From Sitta carolinensis (taxonomy: Eukaryota > Chordata > Aves > Passeriformes > Sittidae), in NCBI GenBank assembly GCA_032173965.1, contig CM063290.1, positions 4,601,501-4,665,500 on the forward strand: a DNA stretch of 64,000 nt. Direction: 5' to 3'. The first letter of the stretch is position 1. Every line of letters begins with the position of its first letter. Positions 52,789-64,000 of the stretch are shown one piece after another. The notes under the pieces were generated by a model that saw nothing but the letters and a program-made list of their open reading frames with translations, was not told the origin of the DNA and ran no database searches. The translations under genes and the position numbers were made by a program.

Positions 52789-53068
52789 ATCGCAGAATTA
52801 TTTAGGGTAGTTGGGTCTCCAAAGCCAAACAGAGCAGGTGCTCAGGGACTTTTCCACCTGGGTCTTGAACATCTCCAAGGATGGGGAATCCACAGCCTCT
52901 TTGGGTAACCTATCATTTGATCACACTCATGGTGAGTGAATTTAAGAAACCCCAACAAACAAGTCCTCATATGTGATTGCCATTTCATGTGTTTGAGTTT
53001 GTCTTTTGCCTCTCATCATGGTTCTGTGCACTTTGGAAAAGAGTCTGGCTCATCTACTCCCTATCCTC
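52789..53068 (-). mobile_element. CR1 LINE 3'-end fragment, minus strand, old and diverged
   Basis: Plus-strand reading begins 'aatcgcagaattatttaggg' (a decayed CR1 tail), then 'ttgaacatctccaaggatgg', 'ccacagcctctttgggtaac', 'catttgatcacactcatggt' and 'tttgtcttttgcctctcatc', and ends 'ttggaaaagagtctggctca'. This block order fits an older CR1 subfamily 3' end in reverse complement. Divergence is higher than in the 22262 and 30920 copies. Confidence 0.8.
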
Positions 53069-56000
53069 AGTAGTAATGGGTTTTCTTTTAGTTACAAAAG
53101 CTATTTTCTCCATCTAGACAAGAGCAGAATTGGTAGTTAAACCCTGAGCTGTATTTCCTTGAAGACCTTTCTGGAGTCATTCATCACAAATTCCCAGCTT
53201 GATGTTTTGAAGGTGGGGGTTGGAATGTGGGTGACTTTCCATTCCAGTTGCAGCTGATCTGCTTCTGTCCATAAATATTCAACAATTCCATTCAAGAATA
53301 TTTTAAAATGCTTTCCGTTAAGCAGCATTGTGCATTTTGTGTTCTCAAACTTTTAATTTGGCAAGTCAGATTTAGACACCTACCCAAAATTGTCAGCAAG
53401 GCTGCAGATTAAATTAAGGTGTGATGACCTGGCAGAAGCTCTTGCTGGGTTTTGCTGGGGCATCTGCCCAGTGCCACTTGCATTTGGTAACTAAGGGGTT
53501 CTCTGTGTTGTTCTGTCCCATGAAGACTGGGATTCTGTGTTGTTAAAACTGGAAGGTGCATTGGAGGAAAGTTTCCAAAACTTCCCCAAAGATCATGTGC
53601 TTTTCAAGAGTGTGCTGTTCTTTTAACCAAATTAAGTTCATTTTTCATTTACACATCAAAGATGGGGTGGAGTTCAGCCCCATGTGCCAGCAGACAACAC
53701 TGGAATGATAAAATTAATCCAAAAAAACTTCGATGCTTCAGTGCCTCTGTGCAAAGGGAGCACGTGGACTTCTCCATTTAGTTCAGTATTTCTACTGCTC
53801 TGTATTTTTTAGCTACATGCATTACATGTAATTCCTTTCTTGTGAGACACTGTGTGTGCCTTTGTGGGTCGGTCAGCTTTCTAAAGTCTGAGAATTACAT
53901 GTGTTCAGGATCTTGCTGGATCAAACTAATTGTATGTATTTATGTAAGTGATTGACAGGCTCACTTAGCATGCTAAAAATAATGAGGCTCCCTCAATTTA
54001 TTCAGCAGGAAACTTGATATTCCTTTTCAAAAGAAGGGCAATACTGTTGTTTAAAAAAGAAATGCGATGGCATGTTATTACTTGTGGATCTGTTGTTGTG
54101 AGTCTGAGTCGTGAGGCTTGCAGCAGCTCTCAGCAGATCACGTACCTTCTCGTGCCTGAATAAAGGATAGATGTTTGGAATTCCCCCAGACAGATTTCAT
54201 CTCGTAATTTCAAACGATTTGTGGTGTCTTCTTTGACTATTGTTTTCCATTGTTCATTGTTAAACCCTTCCTGCCTTCAAACCCAGAGCCTGTGTCATCT
54301 TAGTGGCAGATTGTCACCTCTGTGTGCCCGGGCCACACAGATTTGGTGGCTCTGTTCCTGTGGTAAAGGGGATGGTTTCCTTCCCTACCCCCTCTTCTTT
54401 TGGGGAGTATTGTATATTTTGGGGTTTCTGAGCAGTTTTTGAAAACCGTTGTTTTTGAGATGGGGGAGAAGAATTGATTTTAGCGTGTCTTTTTATAGCC
54501 AGGCACGTGGTTTCTGGTCTTCAAAGGTGAGGAACAGCAGAGTTGAATCCTGTACTGAAATAAGGCTTCAGGTCTAGGAACTTAGTAGCTCCATGGCCAA
54601 AAAAAATGATCACTTGGTGCTCAGACCTGTCTTCTTTCATGTGCAACTCATTTCTTAGCTAAAGTGCAGTAGCATCTAAATGGAGAGGATGGATAGTTTA
54701 GCTGTTTGCATATGTGTCTAAATGCCTGGATTTGCCCTGGAGTGAATTCTCGGTGTTCAGGTGTGTTAATCGAGGCTCAGTGCCTGGCCTAATTTAACAT
54801 ATGAAGAAGGGAGTAAAATGGGCTGGAAAAATGTAAGAGGAAGAGAGGAACTAGGTAGCCTTGCCTGTGAGGCAGGCTATTCATGTAGAATAATCTGAAT
54901 TTTTTTCCCCCCCACCTTTCCCCTATTTCTCTGTAGTAGCCTGATGATAAAGGGCTTTTCCCAGAGTTATTTTCTGTTTGAGTTTAATGTCAGTGTGGAG
55001 ATTAAAGATGTTTGTTTTCCATTGGCTTAGTAAGTCTAAATCCAGCCTTTGAAGTCAGGTCATTTGAGATTCTTTAGATGAAAAATCAACTCTTTATTTG
55101 GTAATCTACCCAACACCCTCAGATTTCAAGCTTAAATAAAATGCTGCCTTTGCTACAAATGATGTCAGTATTGCCTGAGGTTTGTTTAAGCAGAAAGCTG
55201 AAGTCAGCTTGAACAAAACTTGGCAAAAGTGGGATGTTTTATTCATGTGGATGATTTGAATAATGTCCCAGAGTTTCCATGGTATAATTTTGTTGCACTT
55301 AATGTTTAAAGAGACCCCCATCCCCTTCATTTAGGGAAAGCCCTTTGGTTGGGATTCATGTTTAGGCTTATGGTGAGTGGTGTATTATTGCTGTGTAAAT
55401 ACAGACTTTTTCCATGCATACAAGCTCTCCTAACGTTTATGAAGCTGTGCTGAGGGCTGGGCAGTACCTGAGAGACGTGGTGCCTGCAGGCAGCCTTGTA
55501 AGCTGGGAGGCAAATGAAAAAAGCATCCCATGAGTTTCAGGGTTCCCATTTACCCTTTTCCTCCTCCTCTTCCTTTGCACAACGCCTTTTGAAGCTTCAC
55601 AGGAGGAGTTTACCCAACTCTTCATTGGACGTGTCAAGAAGCTCATGGGAGGGTTATTCTTGAACTGAGGTGTATCAGAGTAGAAAGCTGTTCCTGCTTT
55701 CACTCCGTGCTTCTCCTATCCTAAAATCCCAACAGCAGACAAACCAAAAAAAAACACCTCCAGCCCAGCTGCTGACTGCAATGGGGCCAAACACGAGATT
55801 CAGAAGAGGAGGTGGGATCGTGCTGATGCAAGGACCGTGCCCCTTTCTACCATTAATGTGTTCAACAAGGGCTGTTCTCCTGGATTTTTGTCGTTTTGAG
55901 GTGTTTTTTTTTTCCTCAGAATCTGCCACTCCCTGAATCTGTTTGAAGCAGGACATTTGATTAAGGATGTACAAGTTGCAGCTCTCTCCGTTAGGGCTGA

Positions 56001-56640
56001 GTTAATGAATTCCACAAGTTCAAAATAGCAATAGTTAAGATGGAGCACACGTCGGGCCGAGAGAAGCTAATTACTTCCATTGATTGCTTGGAGGCCTGGT
56101 GCCGTGTGTCTCTCCGTGTTACTGAGACTCCTCAGCTTCCTGCAGCAGGAGCTGGGGTTACAGCCGCTGGTGCGGATGGAGCTGGCTCGCTCCTGCAGGG
56201 ATGGAGGCAGTTCACACATGACCCCTGTTCCCCTGCCCTCACCCCTGCCACAATGGGTGCCAGGAGGCTGGTGAGGGGGTGTGAGCATCTCTGTGCCCAC
56301 CTGGCAGGCAGATGTGCTCCGGAGAGGCAGAATCTCCCCGTGCATTTCCAGGGAAGGCTCCCACTGATGCTGGATAAAAGCATCACTACTGATGCTGACT
56401 AAAAGCTGCAGTTTGTTGTTCCTTGGCCCAAGGGTGTATTTTAGTTTTAATACCCACTGCTAACTTGCAGCCCGTTGGTCACTCAGCCATTACGATTAGC
56501 TGCTTTAGAAACACTCAAAAAGCCATAGCATTAGGCACCAGATAAGCATCCAAAGGCAGATTTGCAACATTGTCCAGAAGCCTAAGCTACTAAAGATACC
56601 GCGGAATTACACTTGAGCGTATTTCCTGCCCCTTTTCCAG
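53069..56640 (+). other. FNDC3B: FNDC3B downstream intron, part 5
   Basis: No exon, RNA gene or mobile element recognised. GC-rich patches at about 56090-56350 and a run of small homopolymers are the only visible structure. Confidence 0.7.
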
Positions 56641-56659
56641 GTTCAGCATGTTTTTTTGG

Positions 56660-56790
56660 ATGCCGGGGCAGGCTGAGTGGAGGGGCACAAAGCGGGGTCT
56701 GTTCTGGGCGCGGGTGCGAGGAGCGGGGCGCGCTGCTGCCCGCGCCGCGTCCCAGGAATGCCGCTGTCTGCCCAGGGCATGGCTGGGCTC
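56660..56790. promoter_or_regulatory. CpG-dense islet deep in the FNDC3B intron
   Basis: About twelve CpG dinucleotides fall within 56690-56765, including GGGCGCGGGTGCG and GCCCGCGCCGCG strings, in an intron otherwise nearly free of CpG. Such a short islet could be an orphan CpG island, an alternative or antisense promoter, or a methylation-protected enhancer. It is well below 200 bp, so it would fail the usual CpG island length rule. Confidence 0.35.
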
Positions 56791-59700
56791 CCTGTCCAAA
56801 CACAGCCCTGCTCGCCAACTGCCAACAGATTGCAGCCTCTGTGAGGCACTCCATCACGGCTTGAATAGCTCCTCTTGTGCTCAGGCGCTCTGAATGCCAG
56901 AGAGAGAGAAATATTCCTTTCAGCCTTCTGCAACGTCAAAAAAAAAACCCCAAGAAAAAAACCCCTTCAGTGACCGTATGAGAGCATTGCCTTAATGCAG
57001 GGGTTCAGACAGGGAAGGAAGTTAAGAAGGGATGGGATTTTTACCATTTGTCGCTATATGTTTAGATTTAAACTTTTCTTTGCATTAAAATGTTGCTGTG
57101 TCTGCTGTTTCTTGGGAAAGAAAAAGAATTGTAAATGCACATTTTTAACATGCCATTCTGTTTTATTTTGAAAAAATGTTTGCTGTCACTAGCAAGTTCA
57201 TACCAGCTCTTTTCTAGGAGACTAATATAGAGCTTGTAAAATAATTCTTTTCATCTTCTAAGCCTTCAGCTGTAGTTTGTAAACATGCTTGTGTTTTGGA
57301 AAATTACCATAGTAAGGCCTGATTCCCCAGCAGTATGTGCATTAATTGATCCATTACCTGTGCAAGCTTATCTGGAGTCAAAGGATTTTATATAAGCGTA
57401 ATTCTGTGCTTGTAATTTTTGGTTGTAGATAACTTGATATGATTTTGGTGAATTGATCTGAAAATTATAATACATAGTGAAGTAACTCGAGGCTCTTTGC
57501 AGCATAAGCAAAATTTCACCCTTGCTCCCTTCCCTCCCCCAAGCAGCGTTCTCCCATTCCCGAACTATATTTGTATCTAACTTAAATAAACATGGATTAT
57601 AATTCCTTTAAGTGCAGCGCTCATCTATTTTTGTTTTCAGAATGCTTCACAAGCAATTTTGCAATTCCAGAGTGGGGGAGCTTTTTACATGGAAAGAAGA
57701 GCTGTTGTGAAGACTGGAAATAAAAAATGCACTTTTAAACCAATTGAAAAATCCCCAGTTTTGCTCAGGACTTGACAGTGTGCACACATTATCTAAGAAA
57801 TAACAAGAATGTGTTTGTTCTGGGACTTTTGTGTGCAGGAGAGGGAGGAAGGACTTTACTGCTGTCACTGTTTCTATAGTGACAGCTCATTCTCCAGGCA
57901 CTATTGACATAAACTATAGTCAATCATTTATAGGGAGAAAATGTAAAGGAAAAAAACCACCTAGGAGTGTTTATAAGCTCTTCACAGTACATTATAAATT
58001 ACATGTGGAAGTTATTCACTCTCTGAGGTTCGTGTAGTTTGCTGTACTATGAGATGCTGATAAAGTATCCGGATGTGGTGCACATTTTTATGAAATACCT
58101 GTAAATGGCTCTGGCTAATGGGTTCAGTATGGTGTACTGTGTTGTAAAATATCTCTGAGTGCGCGATGGTAAGAAATTATCTTAAAGCAGGCAAAGTTAA
58201 ATAGTGACAGCAATTTTTACCAGATGTTCCCTTATCTTTTATCATATATGTCTTGATAGTCAGAAGCCAAATTCTAAAGCAGAGCAACCTATAAGGAAGT
58301 GTTTAGTTATGGCCACATCCCACCAGAATCTCATTTGGACCTGGCCTTTGTAGGAAGAATGGGCTAAGCTTGGAACCTGAGCGTGCCAGTGTAGGAATTA
58401 CCCCAGAGGTGTTGCAGCACCAGCAAACACAGGATGAGGCTGGTGGGCTCCAGCTGTGGCTGCTGCCTTGCCTGGCTGTGATAGCAGCTGGAAAGACTGT
58501 GGCACCACATGTTGTGCCAAGCTGTGAGTTTCTCTGACATACAAAAGCGTAATGTGTTTTTACCAGAAGACTTGCATCTGGGGCAGTGCAGCCCAGTCTA
58601 AGCCCCAGCTGGGCACAGGTTTGCTCTCGGAGGAGCAGGAAGATCCTGAAAGCATCTCCAGTTTGTCAGGTGTTTTTCAATTCCTGGTTCATCTCTTCTA
58701 GTGGGGGAGGTTCCATGGCAGCTACTGAATGCCACTGGGAAAGCCTGCCCAGTTATCATCAGAGTGACACTGGAGTTTTCTGTGAAGTGTAACATTTTTG
58801 GCAAATCTGTGTTTTCTATAGGAAAAGCTCTGCTGGAGAATGATTCCAGCTTGCTCGCAAGTTGCTGTGTACTGATTTGTTCTAGTGATATCCTTGGGTT
58901 TGGATGAATATTGGAAAAGTGAACATTTTGCTGTGCATCTAGTCACTGCAAACATTTTTCTAAGTGGGTCATTGTAAGGGCATTTTGCATTCTCTGGCAT
59001 TTCACTTAGGAATGGGATAGCTGCAAATTATCGATGACCACAAGCTTATGGGTTGAAATTTCACTGTCTTTAATTTTTTTTCAGAATTATTACATGTATG
59101 CAGCATAAATGTTTACTATAAATTTGACTGTAATTTTCAGAATTAGCTCATCTATGACAAGTATGTGTATAACTGCATAGACATATAGAAATTAGAGAAG
59201 GAAAGGGAGGGAATATCTAAACCAGGTGGTGTCAAGAATATTGCACTGACACTGTGAAGTTTTTAGAAAAGATATTTTCCCAACGTAAATGATATTGATT
59301 TAATGTAACTCAGATGCAGGGCAAAATATGAAGTGAAAAATGTGAAATGTGAAATGACAAGCCACATTTTTCAGAGAATTTTTTGTTGTTTTCTTTCACT
59401 GTGGCTCTGGGTTGTTATATGACTTATTGAATCTTGGGTATTGAGGGAGAGTGATTTAGTAGTTAGGGAGCTGAGCATCACTACATTTTATTTATTTCAC
59501 TAATTCTTTCTCTTGCTGTCTGATAGTTTCTCTTCTTTGCTGTGCTCTCCTATGAAAGGAATGTTAGAGCTTAAAAGGTGATGTGTGGTGGGATTTAGAG
59601 GTTCTTTAATGCTGTTTTGTGCAAGGGGTAATTTCTGATGCTCCTCTTGGTGAATAAATGTGACTGTGATTCTGTTGTGCCAGGCTCTTCTGCCAGCTCA

Positions 59701-62700
59701 TGTCTGGGGTTCAGCAGAAAATGTTTAATGTCTTATGTTAAATTCTCTGGTGGACAGCATAGTTGCCTACAAACCAAAGGCTCATTTTGCTTCCAAGGCT
59801 GGGGTAACCTGGATATAAAATGCAGCTTCAGGAGTGTGATAGAGTGTGCACAGAAAGGAGCAGAAAGAAAAGGAGATGAGAAGCTCATGATCAAAACTTG
59901 AACTCTTTGCTTTGGAAAAAATCTCACTGTATTAGGTCTTCAGGGATGCTGCAAATAAAGACAAGAAGCTTGTTGGAGAAATACATGTCCGTGGCATGAA
60001 GTAGTTTTTTCTGAGTGCATCATCTTTCTTGGCCAGCACCCCATTTCTAGGTCTGAAATAAAAGCACAGCAGACTTAGATAGAAATTGAGTAAAACTGCT
60101 CTGAGTTTAACATAATTAAATGAACCTTTAAGCACTCCCAGCAAATAAAGCAGCTTAGTGCATTAGGGGTGTTTCTCCAAAATGTTTTTTTCTGGTGTAT
60201 TTCATCTCAGTTGCTGAACATCATTGCAATATTGGCATCAGAAAGGCTTGTGGTGAACAAGGCAGTCTTTAACCAGAAAGGTTGGTGTCTGTTAATTACT
60301 GGACTTCCAAAGAAAATAACTATGATATTGTGATTTTTATGTTTTCCAGTGATACTGATTTCTTTAGATTATTTTTTTCTTAGACAAACCTTATGATGCA
60401 TGCAGATTTCAGGAACTTCTTGATGGGCAGCTGCATGAGCAAATACAGGGGAAAACAGTTGAGTCACGAGCCTGAGCCCCATGAGAATAGATCTGAAGCC
60501 AGCATGATGCAGTGTTACAGAAACAGGACTTTCTTCGAGCTGTGGAGACTCTGAGTCACCAGGACAAATTGTTTTTGTTATTTTTTATTTTTTAATTGTG
60601 TGCTGGGAGGGCTAATGCACCAACTCTTATGACCCACTGAGTTGTTTTGCTCCCTGTTAGACACTGTTGGATGTGCAGCAGCTCTGGCTCCAGGTATGAC
60701 TGTCCCTTCATCAGCACTGCTGTTGATGGCAGTGCTGCCTGCTCACTGAAATGGTCTAGAAATAAATAAATGCTGTTCACTGCTTGAGTGGAGGTGAGGA
60801 GAAAGAAAAGGAAGAACACAGCTGTGGAATCTTCCCTCTTTTGAGAGTGAAGCACTTTGGTTGTGTTTACAACGCTCAAAGTTGCACAGTTATACCTGTA
60901 TGAAGTTTTGGGGATTTAGAAACACCATTCAAACTCGAGAGGTTTTGAACAGATTTTATGGTTTCTACCTACATCGAAGGTGGGTAGTTGTTTAGGTGCA
61001 GAAGTGATAGGAAGAAGGATTTTCTTCCCCTCCCTTCCCATTGGATTCTTCACTTCCTGTACTAACTGAGATGCTAGATCCCAGCAACAGAGATGAAGTA
61101 GAAATTCAAATAATTCAGAGGACAGTTTTTCAACCTCAGTTGTTAAAGGAAATCAAGAGCATTCCTTGAATAGTTTCAAAGTGGCTGGATCCCTTCTCCC
61201 CAGCCCCACTCCTTTTGTGAATTCCAGGCCCTGGGGGTGCAGTTGTCATGGCCTGCTCCTCTGCTGTGTGGGTAATCCCTCTGCCAACCTCCCCAGCCCC
61301 AAAAAATGGGATTATTCCAACCCAATTGTGCCCTGGAGCCTCCTGAGCAGAGGAGAGCAATCCCTGCTCTTCCTCCGCTGGGACAGGGATGCCAAAGACC
61401 TGGGAATGCTGATAGAAAAACGTTTCACCTGTGTGTTTGAAAACTTTTTAATAAGCTCTGAAGAGTGATAGCCAATTGAAATGCACAATCCTTGAGAACA
61501 GGGGGCTTTTAATCTCTATCAAGCTGCAGGATGAGTGCTTTGCTTAGTAAATGAGTTTTGCAGTTGCTATAGCCAGCAAGAAACTCCCTTTATTGCACCT
61601 GAAAATTCAGAGTATTTCAAACGTGCTATAGAGAAACTGTCCTAGAACTCTGCTGGTTAGAAGTGTTATTTGAGTAATTAGAATAATTTGGTTAATTACA
61701 TGATATTTGGTTCTCATTGACAGTTAATTTATTTAGAAAGGGCAGAGTCTCACTCTCCCACTCCATCATGCTGTGTGCTAGGAATTTTTTTTTTTTTTTT
61801 TGTCTGGGAGATGTAAAAATAAGAATTTATGGCTTATTTTTTGAAGGATGCAATGCAATGCCCAGAGGCATGTTTCAAACACAACTCCACTCACGTGCTC
61901 TGTGTAAAGGCTCAGCTTAGAAATATGAGAGATGAAGTGAAAACGAGGGGAGGATGACAGGGCCCTTCAAGCATAACCTGGTGACTCACAGCCTTCCTCC
62001 TCACCTTGAGTGTTTATAAACGAGGGCAGGATGTGAAGAAGTGAGCTAGTGCCTTTCTGGGACAGCTGAGGAAGAGTCTGCTGGAGCTGTGAGGAGGAGC
62101 CAGAGTCAGCAGAACCAGCTTCCCTTCCCTCGCTGGGGTTCAGGTGGTTCTCAGGTGGGATTTGAGCACCTTCCTTTAGGCTGGTGTGACTGAGACCAGC
62201 AGCCAAGAGAATCGGAGCTCTGTGATCAGGAGCTGTGAGAAAAACTTGGAGAATGGGTTTTGTTTGGGCTATGGAAGGGCAGGCTCGAAGGAGGTGGGGC
62301 AGTGAGGGATTTGAGCTGTTGGAATGGAAATAACAGGAGGCTCCTCTGTTATGAGTGGAGAGTGAAGAAGCAAAAGTGTTAAAGGAGAGTGCAAGTTCAT
62401 TTCAATGCAAGGGCAGGTAGGCAATGGAAGACACAGGTGGGAATTTTCTTGGAGCTTCAGCCACTGGAGATGCTGAAGAAGCAGCATCAGCCAGGAGAGG
62501 CTCAGGTAGAGCTGGTATTGTGGCAGCTCCCTGTTTCAGGGAAATACTTGACTGTTGCACTCTCTGATCCACAAGAACAATGCTCTGGTTGAGACTTATC
62601 CACTTAATATGCAGCTTTTAATTTTTTAATTCTTAATGGGAATTAAACTGTGAAACTCCTGTGAAGGAAGGAGGAGATGGCTCTGCCTCTGGTGAGCAGG

Positions 62701-64000
62701 CTCAGCTGGGAAAGTGCTGGGCTCACCAGCAGCATCTCCAAGCCCTGTGCTGAACGCCATACTTTACATTTTAGCTTGCATTTTTTTCCTACATTAATTG
62801 TGGTGTAAGTGCAGTACTGTAATAAAACTCCCAACAGAGGGACAGAGAATATTAATATATAGTGAAATTTGGCTTTAATACTTACCGAATATATATGCAT
62901 GAATGAAGAGTATGTACATATTATGTATATATGAAATGTGCTTTTACTCCAGGGAGATGGCAGCTCACAGTAGCCTCACAAAACAGCCCAACATGTCCCT
63001 GAGAACCACCAGTGTTGATGATTCTCATTCCCTTGCCCGATGTAGAGTGCTTGTTTGTGACAGGTGGAATTAATTGCTGTGTTTTTGATGAGCACATTCA
63101 AACAGAGCCTTACAGATGATTCACTGAAGTTCAGGATCCAAACATGTCACAAATAAAACTCGTCAGCCCTGTGATGGTGATGGGTGGCACTGTGGCAGTG
63201 CTGGGTGGGCTGGAAGGGTTGGAGGTTTGTTTTAGTTCAGTTTTCACTGGCTGGCTGATATTTCTCCTCGTGGGTGGACAGGTGAAGAATAGCCATCACC
63301 TAATTCCCTTGTTTGGGGCAGGTGGAAGAGAACGTTCTGTGTAACTTCATTGTTGGCCAGGTTTGGGTCTGCTGCTGATTGTACAGTCCTTCTGGTGTTG
63401 CCATGGGAATGAAATAATTATATTGTGAATATTCGAGCATTTTCTTCTACTGTTGCAGTAGAAGTGGTGTTGTATAATTATTGCTGCCTTTGATGGAGGT
63501 TGAGCTCAGAGCTGAGTGTTCAGTTTTTGTATAAACCTGTTGCAGAGAACAAAACTTTCTGCAAGTGAATGCTCTTTTATAAATGTGGCTGAAAGCTAAC
63601 ACATGCACACACACACTCCCCAAAAAGTGTTATATCACTAGAATGTGTTGAAGAGCTGTCTCAAAATTGAAAAGGCAAAAATAACATTTTTAGTCATGTT
63701 CTCATGGCTTGTTGTTTGTCTTTCAGGCGAATAGTGTCATATTGTATGCAAATGGAAATGCTGGTGCAGAAGTAAAATAATTCTTATTTCAGGACATCTG
63801 TTTTCCTTGCAACTGAGTTCTGGTGAAAAGTTAGTCCACTGGTTATATAGGTCTGGTGGGAAGCTGATCTGGAGGGTCCTGATCCTCCTTTAGCTGTCCA
63901 TAGATGTAGCAATGTAAAAACGTCGTAAATGAGATTTTTTAATGCTAAAGTGAAGCCTGATGCTGACAGAGATCTCCCATCATTTGTGTGGCTTGGCAGT
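56791..64000 (+). other. FNDC3B: FNDC3B downstream intron, part 6 (runs off the window)
   Basis: No further exon was recognised before the end. AAAAAACCCC-like repeats sit at 56938-56964. AT-rich, high-complexity sequence at about 57280-57620 has enhancer-like texture. A 17-T run lies at 61785-61801, a purine-rich stretch at about 61920-62520, and a short CA run at 63606-63616. The next FNDC3B exon, expected in phase 1, must lie beyond 64000 or was missed. Confidence 0.7.
61785..61801. repeat. T17 homopolymer
   Basis: Uninterrupted run of 17 T near the right end of the window. Confidence 0.9.

Noticed and set aside
63727..63771. Possible 45-nt cassette exon with TTTCAG acceptor and GTAAAA donor
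   Set aside because: Spliced after coding exon 2 (phase 1) it would give a TAG stop at its third codon, and it does not match the expected next FNDC3B residues. It might be a poison exon, but nothing else supports it.
1..64000. Search for viral copies, CRISPR arrays, tRNA or rRNA genes and biosynthetic or defence clusters
   Set aside because: None was seen. The content is a vertebrate intron with dead CR1 fragments, and I found no sequence structure that requires a new system.

Overview
This is vertebrate, almost certainly avian, nuclear DNA. Two things show this. Several truncated CR1 (chicken repeat 1) LINE 3' ends are present, mostly reading on the minus strand, with the usual tail that reads as 'gaatggtttgggttggaag' on the plus strand. 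The only recognisable gene is also split by long introns into small exons with canonical GT-AG borders. The CR1 texture fits a neognath bird, perhaps a passerine, but the species cannot be fixed from the sequence alone. Repeat density is low, as is usual in birds.

The whole window appears to lie inside one plus-strand gene, FNDC3B (fibronectin type III domain containing 3B, also called FAD104). Two exons are supported. The first (about 17990-18128) holds 28 nt of 5'UTR and codons 1-37. The second (25941-26016) holds codons 38-62 plus the first base of codon 63. Joined across a phase-0 intron of 7,812 bp they encode the conserved N-terminus of FNDC3B, which lies before the proline-rich segment, the FN3 domains and the C-terminal membrane anchor. 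All of those later parts lie beyond the window.

Layout: 1-17989 is upstream sequence, most likely a 5'UTR intron; it holds two CR1 fragments and some AT-rich or GATA-rich blocks. 17990-18128 is the start-codon exon. 18129-25940 is an intron with one CR1 fragment. 25941-26016 is the second coding exon. 26017-64000 is about 38 kb of the next intron with no further exon recognised; it holds a ~540 bp CR1 copy, an older ~280 bp CR1 copy, a TG/TA microsatellite, homopolymer runs, and several GC-rich or AT-rich blocks that could be regulatory.

The most notable points are: a cluster of five ATGs in 25 nt at the FNDC3B start, where the first ATG opens a 44-codon out-of-frame ORF that crosses the splice junction; CpG-dense islets deep in the long intron (about 56690-56765 and 37370-37790); an 18-bp perfect palindrome at 38388-38405 beside an AT-rich block; and a triple AATAAA cluster at 45972-46007. 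No other protein gene, tRNA, rRNA, CRISPR array, virus or intact mobile element could be supported. I found no convincing previously undescribed system: this is a gene-internal region whose open questions are regulatory.
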